Shown here: positions 11,820-21,764 of the stretch, piece by piece
Position numbering within the stretch: position 1 is the first letter of the stretch
Layout of the letters: each line of letters begins with the position of its first letter
Assembly (NCBI GenBank): GCA_022818135.1
Contig: JAFMSR010000019.1
Coordinates: forward strand, 33,481,862-33,545,861
Length of the DNA stretch: 64,000 nt
From: Saxidomus purpurata
Taxonomy: Eukaryota; Mollusca; Bivalvia; Venerida; Veneridae
Reading direction: 5' to 3'
Position numbers and translations under genes: made by a program
The notes under the pieces: model-generated
Databases searched by the model: none
What the model was told of the DNA's origin: nothing
Seen by the model: only the letters and a program-made list of their open reading frames with translations

Positions 11820-12200
11820 TTTCACGAACAGAAGATCACATTTGCAAAGTGGGCCTTGTGTTTTTCCCAACATACATGTACAATGTAAGCCTATGCGAAA
11901 TCAAGTGACTCCCCCCTCTTCCCGGAAAGGGTTAATTTTCACCCTGGGGTAATGATTTGAACACTATTGGTGAAGGTTCACCATGGGGAGATGAAAATTC
12001 TAAGTAGAGGTCTGCTAGACAATGCTACATGCCAAATATCTAGTTCTAGGCCTTTCGGTTTCAGAGAAGATTTTTAAAAAGTTGTTTCTTTATAAGCCTA
12101 TCATAAACCAAGTGACCCCGGGGGAGTCAATTTGACCAGAGGATTATGATGTAGAGATCCACTAGATAATGCTACAATTTAAATAGTTATTGCAAAAATG
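11820..12200 (+). repeat. Two diverged tandem units of about 190 bp
   Basis: The blocks CAAGTGACTCCCCCC / CAAGTGACCCCGGGG, AGATCCACTAGATAATGCTA / AGGTCTGCTAGACAATGCTA and GGTTTCAGAGAAGATTTTT recur. It is a common style of mollusc repeat and carries no gene. Confidence 0.6.
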
Positions 12201-12509
12201 TACGACACAGGTAAACTTTCGATCACTGTGTAGAACAGTGTACGCGAGCTCGCATTTACTGCTGTTAAATTGCTTTACGTAGTAGCGTTGTAGCGTGCTT
12301 CGTGTTTGTCTGTTGTAGTGTTTGTTATGTTTTGTTCGTGCTTTCTTTCGAGAAAATTTTATTTGATTGAACTAAAAACTTGGACTTCCGTTGCATTTCT
12401 TTGATAGCGTATTGTGTTTCAAGCGTAATCTGAATTTGAGCGAGTCGTCACTGTTCACTTACACTTAAAGTTTCCGTATTTGGTTAAACTGTTCATTCTC
12501 AAGTTTGCA

Positions 12510-12840
12510 TTAAAGCTACTCGCTCTCAGTTACCGTTGAATTTTTTTTTTAAATTGACGTAATTATGCCTAAATATAAAACTAAAGGCTAGAATGAATTT
12601 ATAAGAAAAAATCTAGGTAGGAATTTGCAGAAATCGATTGAATATGTCGGTTACACGGAACCGCTACACTATATGCTTATACTGAAATATTGGTAGCGTA
12701 TTTTTTTAAATTGATAGATATAACTGACAGGAATTTATACTGGAGCCTTTTTATATGACTATATGTTCTAAAATACGTTATTTACATACAGTTTGAAGAA
12801 CTTTATTGTTTTACCGAAATCTGAGAGCGAGCAGCTTTAA
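12510..12840 (-). mobile_element. TTAA-flanked MITE family 1, complete copy
   Basis: TTAA at 12510-12513 and 12837-12840 encloses a 323-bp element with inverted ends AGCTACTCGCTCTCAG and CTGAGAGCGAGCAGCT. No coding capacity. TTAA duplication is the signature of piggyBac-type transposition, although the inverted ends do not start with the CCC usual for piggyBac. Confidence 0.85.
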
Positions 12841-14077
12841 CATTCGCAGAAGATGTGAAAAAATGTTAATCATAAAGGATGACAACATTTCAATGTTAAT
12901 TGTCACATTTTAGTGATTGTACAATGTCAAGAAAAAAGTGAAATAATTTAAAGTACTCGTGAGTTGACTTGAATATACAGAGTTGTATCACGGCGGTTAA
13001 ACTACTACTGTAGTGGTTGTATGCAACAAAGCTCATACATAAGTGGTTTGCCGAGCTTTCAGCAAACATGATATTATATAATGAGCGCTCTGGATGACGA
13101 GATTGTATGAAACAAGTAGGCTATGACCTCTGTCTTGACATGCGATACACAACAAAATCTATCCGAGGTAATTTAAGAAGTTACTTTTAATGAGTTAGCA
13201 TACTCATTTAGTGTTTGTGTACCCTCTCTACCCATGAGTTGCACGGCTGATTTGACTGCTGAAGTTTTAAAATTACGACTGACAATAGTTTCTTCAAAGT
13301 AAACTCTCTCTCTTTAGTACATTTTGAGCGCTGTAGTGCTGCAAGTTCATTTAGAAATTTGCGATCTGAAACACAAGTTTGCGAGAATTATAAATAAGTT
13401 TTTATTGCTTTGACATTAACTTCAATCTCTACTTCACATATTAATGTCTTGCATTCGAGCAGTAAGGTCTCTTATAATTGTGTATTTCAAATCATATCAG
13501 TAGTAGAACAGAATTTCACAGAATAAATGAGTGATCATGATCACTTTCACGTCTTAAAGTGAAAATGTCGGTATATCACTTGGAGTATTAACATTTAAGT
13601 ATTTTTTGTCTAAATTTAATGTACACTTACTAGCACAACCGTCCTTCAGTGCTTTGATTTATGTATGCTGGGGACCTGTCTTACAACTGTCTTAGTTAAA
13701 AGCATGGTTGACTCGTAAATAATACTGAACATCATGTATTTAGTCGTCACTACGCTTGAATTTTTCCTATCCGTAGTAACAAGTTTACTTTAAACAAAGT
13801 ACGTAAAATTATACAAACATTCCTTATCTATTATTGCAGATATACGTTACCATAACTGACGCGACGTTATCCGTTTTCTCTTTACATTGAAAATTATAAA
13901 CACATAACAAGGACTAAAAGTAAAGCTGTCATGAACGACTTCTTTTGTAATTCATATTCTTTATAGCCAATACCAAGGAATTTTGCATGCTTAAATTCGT
14001 GGTTATTTATTAAATTAATAATCTTGTTTCATTTAAATTATCTTCTAGCCATCGGACTTTCAATGAGTTGCCTTTTT
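12841..14077. other. Intergenic, no feature seen
   Basis: No gene or clear repeat recognised. Confidence 0.45.
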
Positions 14078-14902
14078 ATACGCCCCAAAAGGACGTATTA
14101 TGTGAACACCCGTGGCCAGCGGGTGGCGTCCACACACTTTGTCAGCCATCAAAGTCGAACAGTATTCTCTGATCTTCACCAAACTTGATCAAAATGTTTG
14201 CCGGCATAAAATGTCGACCAAGTTTGATAACCGAAATCGACTTTTTGATAATAAGGCCCTTGATTTATGTAAAATTGACCAAATTCACCTTGTTCGCTCT
14301 CTAAGTTGTACAGTTTTCATCTGATCTTCCACAAACCTGGTCAAAATGTTTGTTAGCATAATATCTAGGCCAAGTTTGATAACCAGCCAAATCGACTCAG
14401 GCACTTTTGGATTATAGCCCTTGATTTATGAAAAATTGACCAAATTCACCTTGTCCGCTCCCTAAGTCAAACAGTTTCATCTAATCTTCACCAAACTTGG
14501 CCAAAATGTTTGTTAGCATAATATCTAGGCCAAGTTTGATAACCAGCCAAATACATACAGGTATTTTTGAATTATTGCCCTTGATGTATGCAAAATTGGC
14601 CAAATTCACCTTGTCCGCTATCTAAGTCGAACACTTTTCATCCGATCTTAACAAACTTGGTGAAAATATTTTTAGGCATAAAATCCAGGCGAAGTTCGAT
14701 AACCAGCCAAATCGCCGTAGGCACTTTTTGATTATAGCCCTTAAATTATCGAAAAATATGAAACAGCTCTATACGTCAAACAGGTGAATTTGCTTTGTCT
14801 TCTCTTTAGTTCTATCAGGTTTTACAAAACAAATGAACTGCCAGATACTGAGTTATGCCTTCTTGACGGGCGTATTTCTTGACAGTTTGGCACTCTTGTT
14901 TT
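14078..14902 (+). repeat. Element with ATACGCCC / GGGCGTAT ends and about 170 bp tandem units (copy 1)
   Basis: It opens with TTTTTATACGCCCCAAAAGG and closes with TTGACGGGCGTATTTCTTG then CAGTTTGGCACTCTTGTTTT, so the ends are partly inverted. Four internal units contain TTCACCAAACTTG, AAAATGTTTGTTAGCATAAT, CAAGTTTGATAACCAGCCAA and TTGTCCGCTC. A second copy lies at 47935-48752. Confidence 0.85.
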
Positions 14903-16270
14903 CTTAGAAATCTGATGAAATGATTGTGAGCACAGACCAGTAATTTTGTCAATATTCTTGTGGAGAAGGGAAGCAGAAATTACAAATTGATTCTGTCAGA
15001 GTGAAATGACACACGGACGTACTTGTCTGTGACAGTCAATCATATTTTGATCGCTTTTCTGACTATGACAAGTTTCTACAATAAAAGGTGACATACGAGT
15101 TAGTATGAATATAAGATTGATATTCTCCTAGGAGTTGCATGTAATTGCTTGAATTTAAAAATGCCGCTTAATTCCGGGTAAAACGAACAAGTTTTTGCTC
15201 TATAACATGTTTATGATACTGGCACAGATTAAATCAATAAAATACCTGATGTTGCTTTTAAAATTATAGCTATTTGGTCAGAATCAAGTGTTTAATAGAT
15301 TCTACAATTAAATGAATGCACACAATCGTACCTAATATGCGATTTACGGCACGCTTCATTTACTTCATTGTAAGGAGAGGCGTATTTAGGTGGAGTACGA
15401 TTGAGGCATCAATATGGTCGCATTAATTCTGACATGAGCGAAATTTTTACTACTGTCTTACAGCAGAAGAACGGGAGGGGGGGGGGGGGGCAACTGCTGC
15501 AACCTGGAAAAATATTTTCGACTATTTTATTTTCGCACCAGGAGTTAAAATGGAATATTTAACCTTTAGAAACAGTGTATAACATTTCAAATTCTTAAAA
15601 CCTGTCTATGAAATCGGGACAAAGTTAATTAAAATTTAGACAAAAAAATGTGACGCCAAATTTCAACGATTTATAGTATCTATATGTCTGTTGGTTAAAC
15701 AGAAGGAAATGAAACGTGGCCCAACCGTTCTCCTTCGCTTTCACCGTTGTATTCTACTTGAGTACAGTCGCGGCAAAGTTTCCTGAACGTAGTGTTTATG
15801 ATGTACCTCAATTTTTCATATTTATTATAAAAACTAGATATGAAGAACTTCGTTTTGAACAGCATACATTAGCTGGTTTGAATTTCACCATACTATTTCG
15901 TACGTATAAGAATACACCTGACACATTGAAAATATATGTAATTTAGTATCACCAAACTTTCTGTAGGCCATCAATAGGTAGAAAAACTCAAAGGTTTCTG
16001 CATTGGAGAATAAAAAACGCCATTTTCTTTTTTTCTGACGATTTCCGAATTCCTCTGCATAAACTAGCTTTAGAGAACGAATATTTTCTTACAAATTATA
16101 CATGGGCGTGATGCCAGGAAAACGTACATATATTCTTCAAATGTTTCTGCAATATGTACGCTTGTCTAGAAACACCTGGTAAACATTTCTCATAACGGTG
16201 CTGGAGTATTCCAGGTATGCTTCTGGAAATGATAGCGATATTCAGATGCATTCATACAGTATATACATGT
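14903..16270. other. Intergenic, no gene seen; poly-G tract at 15475-15490
   Basis: Unique-looking AT-rich DNA. A run of about 15 G near 15475-15490 is the only striking base pattern. Confidence 0.45.
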
Positions 16271-16440
16271 AGTATAATTATATTAATCTTATCCAGCTAA
16301 ATGTAAGAAATTGGACTTATCCGTTTCTTAATTGCACTACCTAAGATTTGTCTTAAATTTTCAGATCTTAGGTAGTGCAATTAAAAGACGGAGAAGTCTA
16401 TTTTTTACATTTAGCTTGATAAGATTAATATAATTAAACT
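16271..16440. mobile_element. Foldback MITE of about 170 bp
   Basis: Two arms of about 75 bp (16271-16347 and 16365-16440) are imperfect reverse complements around a 17-bp loop. Conserved pieces are ATTAATCTTATC / GATAAGATTAAT and TTGCACTACCTAAGAT / ATCTTAGGTAGTGCAA. Almost the whole element is hairpin. No coding capacity. Confidence 0.85.
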
Positions 16441-17463
16441 AATGTAACCAGTCTGATAAAAATAGAAAGTGCATCCCGATCATCAAGTAAACTTTGGTTA
16501 CCTGTCAGTTTATTGCTCTTAACCAGTCTAAATTATAACATGAAATATCTGATTAAAATAGACTGTCAGTGACTGTACAGTGATACTTCAATTCAAAAAC
16601 AAACTGAAGTGTGATTGTAAATTTTAAATTAAAAAAATAGTAACGTAATGGGTCCACATTACCCGATACCGGAAGATACCGGCATGTTTGACCGATATCG
16701 GTTTTTTTACTGGCCGAACAATGAAAACTTTTCACTACTTATTAAACCGTTACATAAGCATATAAAATAATTTGACGTTTACATGGATAAAAGATAGAAA
16801 TATCAACTTCTTGACAATTTTAAAGCTGCACAATGAACAGTGGTTTTAACCAATTCTCCATCGTACCTTCCTAAGCGATTTTCATTTATTTCTTAACATT
16901 TTGTTCAAAAAACTATACACTACTTCACTTGCATGTACCATTTTCCAACCACGTATTAAATATGTATCAAACCATAGCCGAGAATTGCTACAGACCTCGG
17001 ACAAATTGAAATTATACCCATTCATGCCTAAAATTTGGCACCGGCGTTGGAATACCTGGAAGCACAAATATTAATCATAATCAAACCTTGATGGAATATG
17101 TATGTTCACAAGATCTGTGTACGATTACTTGCCAAATAAAAACCAGAAATCCTGCCACCCAAAGGTATAACCTGCACTATTCTTAATGAAAGACTTTTAC
17201 TCATGTGAGAAATATGGGTGGGGAGATTCCCTCATTATATGCATAACGTACTAACTCACAAATTTCGTCTACATTTTGCAAAATTATAACATCCTTACAC
17301 TTATGATGAAGTGTTTACATCACGTTTTCCTCTAAGCATGTACAGCACAAAACAGAAAGATTAAATTAGCCGATTCGCCCTGTAGCTGAAGTGATAACAG
17401 AGTGTTTCTATTGAATCCACGAGTTACAAGTGTATACCGGAGGATGTTTTCATCATAAATTCT
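16441..17463. other. Upstream flank of gene B
   Basis: No exon or clear repeat recognised. A stretch near 16900-17065 has a long open frame on the - strand without a family I can name, possibly an old dispersed repeat. Confidence 0.4.
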
Positions 17464-17472
17464 TATAAATAA
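17464..17472 (+). promoter_or_regulatory. Candidate TATA box of gene B
   Basis: TATAAATAA lies about 60 bp before the ATG of gene B. Transcription starting about 30 bp downstream would give a 5' UTR of roughly 30 nt. The background is AT-rich, so this is only suggestive. Confidence 0.3.
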
Positions 17473-17527
17473 CGAATATATACATAGTATTGTCACAAAA
17501 AGATTTTAAATGTAACATATAGGCGCT

Positions 17528-17750
17528 ATGGATGCACTTCTTTTTTGTGTAAGGTGTATTTTGGTAATCGCGTGTTGGGAGATTGCCCTCAGTCATGGAG
17601 ATTCCTGCGACTGCGATCTCATTAAACAGACATTTTCAAATGAAATTTTCGACCTGAAGATTGAGAACTTAAAATTAAATTCACGAATGGAGTCAATAGA
17701 ATCAATGATGCGTGAAAGGAAAGAAATGCAACCTTCACTGACAGAGAAAG
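17528..17750 (+). CDS. Gene B, exon 1: signal peptide and start of coiled coil
   Basis: First coding exon of the fibrinogen-related gene B. The ATG is preceded in frame by a stop (17513-17515), which supports this start. The first 20-odd residues form a hydrophobic signal peptide (core LLFCVRCILVIACW) ending near ALSHG, so the product is probably secreted. A short cysteine pair (CDC) follows and may link subunits. After it comes a charged, heptad-like helix (FDLKIENLKLNSRMESIE). The exon ends at a strong donor (AAAG|GTAAGAG, 17750/17751) in phase 1, matching the phase-1 acceptor at 19057. Signal peptide plus helical N-terminus is the usual layout of oligomeric fibrinogen-domain lectins such as ficolin-like and FREP-like proteins. 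The assignment to gene B rests on phase, order and strand, not on a transcript. Confidence 0.8.
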
Positions 17751-18209
17751 GTAAGAGAGTTTGATTTCGTCCTTAGAAATATTCATGCTGTTTTAATTGT
17801 TTCGCTAGATATTAAAAATAAATCAAAGATATTATAAATTAAATAAAAAAAAAAAGAAAAAAATTTTTTTTTTTTTAAAAAAAAATTAAGGTTTATTTTT
17901 TTGTAATTTTGATATTTGCGACTGTATATACGGCTTTTATGGTCACAAATATTTTTAACGGTGACTGCGTTAGTCGGAGCTGCTTAAACATTTTGTGACC
18001 ATTTAAACCGTATAAACGGTCGCAAATGTCAAAAACCCTTTTCTAACGCACAATGTGTTTAAATGTGATAATTAAAACGCCGTTCGATTTTTGCGACTAT
18101 ATATACGTTATTTTATAGTCGTAAATTGAACGACGTAACCAACCAGAAACGACATGACATCGGTACATCGTTAGAAAACCTTTTGACACTCAAGCCGTTA
18201 TGACAGTAA

Positions 18210-18396
18210 TGGCTATATTCAGAAACGTTCCTTAACTCAACGGATCGTTGGGCAGATCTGATAAGCCAATGAATACTTTAAGCAATAAATCAACCAAATC
18301 TAATTGGTAACTTTAATAATCATTTGACCAATAGACGACAAGTAACGAACCCTTCCTTGGTGGAGATCGAGTCGAGGAAGTTTCTGAATATAGCCA
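18210..18396. mobile_element. PIF/Harbinger-like MITE with TAA duplication
   Basis: The 187-bp element has inverted ends TGGCTATATTCAGAAAC and GTTTCTGAATATAGCCA, with similarity extending about 8 bp further inward. TAA flanks both sides (18207-18209 and 18397-18399). A 3-bp T-A-rich duplication is typical of PIF/Harbinger insertions. There is no transposase. Confidence 0.75.
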
Positions 18397-18454
18397 TAAG
18401 TCTCGTAAATGTCTGTTCCATCGGTGTTCGTCGTCTTATAAACAATAATTTGGA

Positions 18455-18489
18455 GTTCTGATGCGCAGTAATTAACTGCGCATCAGAAC
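18455..18489. repeat. Perfect 15-bp hairpin inside a longer imperfect palindrome
   Basis: GTTCTGATGCGCAGT and its exact reverse complement are separated by five bases (AATTA). Weaker pairing continues outward to about 18432 and 18512. Confidence 0.8.
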
Positions 18490-19056
18490 GATAAAGAGTT
18501 GTTTATTAGACGATAACAACGCTGAAAAGGATGTTTTCTTATTTTAACATGACCAGATATTACAAAAGATGAATAAATGTAAAGCGTTATATTCCACGTG
18601 GATATCTTTTTAACGTCATGCTGTACAATATGACGTGATTTTCAACGGCATATCGACCTGCGCATTGTTTATGACATATTATACATGTAATATAATTTGT
18701 CTACTCTTTGTATATAGTGACAGATTCGTGTGTCATGTTAGAATATTTCTTAAACATTAAGAATTATCGACACATGCAGGGTATTCCTTTCAGGGTAATT
18801 ACACGCTTGGGAATTTTACGATGTATATTTATTATTCAAATCTAACTTTGTGAATACTTACACGTTCTTTGTTCTTTTTCGGTTAGTATCTCTCCATGAA
18901 TTCACGATTAGCGTGATTAGTTCTACTTCTATTTAACATAAACATACAGGTTTTGGTTTCCATGCAAATCAAAATTTGCGATAAATTATCTACAACCCCA
19001 GAGTAGATTGTTCCACCAAAATTGTGCTCTGTTGATTCAAATACATTCATTTCCAG

Positions 19057-19500
19057 ACGCAGCTCAGATTCGTTTATTAGATGAGGAAAGAGCTCGGTTG
19101 GAACCAAATTTAGAAAGAAAAGCTCTCAACAATCTGTTACTTAAAGGATTTCGCTCAGAGAAAAAGGAAAGATTGAGATCAGAATTGAAAATAGAAGAAG
19201 GACTTGGCAGACTAAATAGAAGCCTCAAAGAATTTGACGAACATGCAAAAGCACTCATTGCGTCGCACGAGAACACAATGTCTCATGTTATTCAAGAGTT
19301 TAACAATAAAGCCGCAGACAGCGTTGCAAACATTAGAAAAGACGTCCTGAGTGTCGTTGAAAAACTGAAAAATCAGACGAATGATTTGTTGAACAGCAGA
19401 ACAAACCTTGAAAGTGTTATTGAAGACATCAGTCAAAATGCTTCTAGGATGGATGCTGACATAAGCTCTGTAATAGATATTGTTCTCCTAGAGCAGAAAG
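19057..19500 (+). CDS. Gene B, exon 2: long coiled-coil region
   Basis: A 444-nt exon, phase 1 at both ends, coding 148 residues with no stop. The acceptor is TTTCCAG at 19050-19056 and the donor is AAAG|GTAATTTG at 19500/19501. The protein is strongly helical, rich in Leu, Glu, Lys and Arg, with heptad-like spacing (ERARLEPNLERKALNNLLLK, later DVLSVVEKLKNQTNDLLN) and no cysteine. This fits a parallel coiled coil that would oligomerise the secreted chains, as in ficolins, tenascins and angiopoietins. Possible N-glycosylation sequons are NRS, NQT and NAS. Splicing to exon 1 rebuilds an Asp codon, and splicing to the first EGF exon rebuilds an Ala codon. Open frames on the opposite strand here are shadows. 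Confidence 0.85.
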
Positions 19501-20066
19501 GTAATTTGCTTTTAAGAAGTAAATGGATTATTTCCCAAAGTGGGGTCTTGGCAGAATCTCAATCCCTTTAACCTTGAAATCCTACTCAGCTCAGCATAAT
19601 AAATGTATATAGATTTCTCGTTACTACTTTGCTTTCTCTAATACCTGTGTCGAAGTCCCAATAAAGATTTTGCACTTGTAACAGATTGAAATATATATAT
19701 TTTTCAACCAACAGTGTTAGTAAAGTCACTCGTGCAACAAACCAAGCATATTGTCAAATAAAATAAACATATTGTATTGTGAAAGTTTAGGTAAAATATG
19801 CATGAAACAACTATTTGCTTTTTCATTAGCCAGAGTTGTGCCATAGATATTGGCATTGGCACGGGTGTGTATGTGGACAAAAAAGGCACGAACAGTCTTG
19901 AGTAAGGAAATGTAGCAACCATTATACATGTATATGTTGATTTTTTTCTCCAGTTGCAGTTTCAGTATATTATATTCTGGTTACGATTTTCATTTAAAGA
20001 AGTGCACAAATGCGTTTTTTCGGCGGACAAAATTTAACTCAAAGTTACTCTTTCTTTCCTCTTCAG
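19501..20066. other. Gene B intron 2, no feature seen
   Basis: Short AT runs only; open frames on the - strand here have no recognisable content. Confidence 0.5.
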
Positions 20067-20162
20067 CTGAATGCGAACCAAACTGCAGAAACGGGGGAGT
20101 ATGTTTCATGGACGGAAGTTGCCGGTGTAAGCCTTTTACAGAAGGGGGTCATTGTGAAAGAT
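20067..20162 (+). CDS. Gene B, exon 3: EGF-like domain 1
   Basis: A 96-nt symmetric phase-1 exon coding a compact EGF-like module: CEPNC, RNGGVC, GSCRC and GGHC give the six cysteines in the usual C-x3-C-x5-C ... C-x-C-x8-C order. The acceptor is CTCTTCAG (ending 20066) and the donor is GAT|GTGAGA (20162/20163). The loop between the third and fourth cysteines is short, as in tenascin or teneurin type EGF repeats, and no calcium-binding consensus is seen. EGF modules here probably act as a stalk between the coiled coil and the fibrinogen head. Phase 1-1 EGF exons are typical shuffled modules. Confidence 0.86.
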
Positions 20163-20876
20163 GTGAGATTTTATATTAACTTATTTGAATCTAATCTGAT
20201 AATTGTACTGCCCTACGGCAGGAGGTATCAAACAATTAATGTATGCCACTTTATACATAATGTATTCCAGTTTTGTTGAATATTTTCAAACTAAATCACC
20301 ATAACCTGTCAGAGATTGCCTTATGGCCTCGATAAACCCTTTATACCTAGAATTTTGCAATAGGATTGCCTTACTTCCAATTTCGGTGAGTCCATTTCTT
20401 TAAATAGGGGTGTTTTGCGAATTTTTGAGGCTTTTTTTTATCAGGCAATTCTTTTTGTTTTCTGCTTTGAAGCATAGCTTCGTAGATGGTTCAAATTTCC
20501 TATATATGTTGCACTTAAATGTGCCCTTTGGAATTAAAAAGCTGCTAAACAATTATATTTAAGGAATTATATTTGCCCAGACTAGAAATCAGAATGTCCC
20601 TTTGTAAAAAGCAGATGTATTTGGATTAAGTTTTAATGTTTTGGTATCTGTCTGATTTTTGAGTTTGTGTTTTATTTATTCATCCCTATTGTATCACATT
20701 TGTTTTCATTAAGTAGTTAAGTCAAAACTTATATTGACAGTTTAGTAAGTCGGACTTTACATTGATAGTTACTGGTATGTTAGTCAGAATGTACCATTAA
20801 CTATCGTACCGAAGGTTTGATATTGACGTCTTTATATTTACCGTCTTCATTAATTCAAATATGTTTTTCATACATT
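20163..20876. other. Gene B intron 3, up to the decayed EGF exon
   Basis: No feature before the duplicated segment, which begins near 20820 with ATTGACGTCTTTATATTTAC. Confidence 0.5.
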
Positions 20877-20921
20877 TGTACAGACATGTGCTATGCAAAC
20901 GGGGGGCCCTTGCCTCTTTAA
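20877..20921 (+). pseudogene. Decayed duplicate of the EGF-2 exon
   Basis: Read in frame this stretch gives C-T-D-M-C-Y-A-N-G-G and then a stop at 20919-20921. It matches the start of the intact EGF exon at 21038 (C-T-D-E-C-I-E-N-G-G). The preceding intron also matches: both copies have GAC(G/A)TCTT(T/C)ATATTTACCGTC about 50 bp upstream. In this copy the acceptor has mutated from TTTTCAG to TTTTCAT and the later cysteines are gone. It is a local tandem duplication of exon plus flanking intron, roughly 160 bp apart, that lost splicing and coding capacity. Confidence 0.7.
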
Positions 20922-21037
20922 ATGTCTGGACTCATGGCTGTATGTTAATCAACGATATCATGCAGGGACACATATATAACTTCTTAATTGACATCTTCAT
21001 ATTTACCGTCTTTTTTCATGCAATGTTTTTTTTTCAG

Positions 21038-21136
21038 TCTTTTGTACAGACGAGTGCATTGAAAACGGCGGAGAATGTGAAGGCCCTGGACTGTGCAGAT
21101 GTCCTGCAGGACAATATGGCAACAACTGTGAAAACA
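21038..21136 (+). CDS. Gene B, exon 4: EGF-like domain 2
   Basis: A 99-nt phase 1-1 exon coding 33 residues with an EGF pattern: CTDEC, IENGGEC, GLCRC and GNNC. The acceptor is the strong T9CAG at 21028-21037 and the donor is ACA|GTAAGTG (21136/21137). A second AG at 21048-21049 could be used, but that would delete the first cysteine, so 21038 is preferred. The fold and cysteine spacing match EGF-1 in exon 3, consistent with exon duplication within the gene. A decayed third copy of this exon lies about 160 bp upstream. Confidence 0.86.
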
Positions 21137-21377
21137 GTAAGTGAAATGCCACAGTTTAAATTTGTTTTTTATGTAAACTGTCATAAAAGTGTTACTTTAT
21201 ACGTCATGCATTGAATACGCGAACGGGTAGTTTGACATTTTGCAGAAACCAGAGTACAATCTCTTTTAATCAGCCGGTTTCTGAACACTTAAGTTGAAAC
21301 AATAGTGAATAAAGACCAACTGTAAACAAATGCCATACCGCTTAGCCTATATCTGGCCAGTGGTCTTTGTTAACAAA

Positions 21378-21436
21378 AAAAACAAAAATAATATCAAACA
21401 GGGAATGCCACGTACCAAAAACGCAGCCTCCCCAAA
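21378..21436 (+). mobile_element. 58-bp core repeat, solo copy in gene B
   Basis: Begins AAAAACAAAAATAATATC and ends GCAGCCTCCCCAAA; essentially identical to the copies at 3750, 25132 and 53461. It sits in the intron about 90 bp before the sushi exon. Confidence 0.88.
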
Positions 21437-21524
21437 TTCGAAATATTTCGAGCACGACATCATCTCAAACATGTGATCAGAGGGTTTTTAGTATTAAGTA
21501 TTCTGTCTTATATTTCATGCGTAG

Positions 21525-21694
21525 AGGGCTGTGTTCTTCCTGTAAATGTAGCAAAAAATGGATCAAATAATACATATAGGATAGGAGATTTTTTACACGT
21601 GTTGTGTAACGCCGGTAATGGGTTATCGTCACTGAGTACGGATGAGGTAGCCTGTCTGACTACCGGAACATGGTCAGGAACGATAAAGTGTTTT
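21525..21694 (+). CDS. Gene B, exon 5: sushi/CCP domain
   Basis: Opening in phase 1 after the acceptor TGCGTAG, this exon codes a complete sushi (complement control protein) module: first cysteine in EGCVLPV, YRIGDFLHVLC, then DEVAC, and the signature TWSGTIKC at the end, four cysteines in all. CCP modules mediate protein contacts in complement and adhesion proteins. Splicing from EGF-2 keeps the frame. The best donor, TTT|GTATGT at 21694/21695, ends the exon in phase 0, whereas the next exon found (31481) starts in phase 1. Either an unseen exon lies between, or the exon is skipped in some transcripts, or there is an indel in the T4 run before the donor. If unspliced, translation stops at 21712-21714 and would give a short form lacking the fibrinogen head. 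Confidence 0.72.
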
Positions 21695-21764
21695 GTATGT
21701 ATAATACTTAAGTAATGTAATTCGGTGTTCTTCCCCTAAATGTAGCAGAAATGACGAGAAGGTA

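Larger units (their letters stand above)
17751..19056. other. Gene B intron 1 with hairpins and a MITE
   Basis: It holds A/T homopolymer runs at about 17845-17905, an inverted repeat 17912-17950 / 17990-18029 built on TTTGCGACTGTATATACGG, a related inverted repeat 18081-18101 / 18114-18135, a Harbinger-like MITE (18210-18396) and a hairpin at 18455-18489. Confidence 0.7.

Noticed and set aside
15716..15946. A frame with a signal-peptide-like start (AQPFSFAFTVVFYL)
   Set aside because: It has no ATG, is preceded by a stop and shows no splice signals or domain.
16882..17067. A - strand frame reading like part of a protein (NFNLSEVCSNSRLWFDTYL)
   Set aside because: It could not be tied to a family or to splice sites and may be a dispersed repeat; too weak to annotate as a gene.
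18883..19436. Frames on the - strand opposite gene B exon 2
   Set aside because: Shadows of a well-supported + strand exon.
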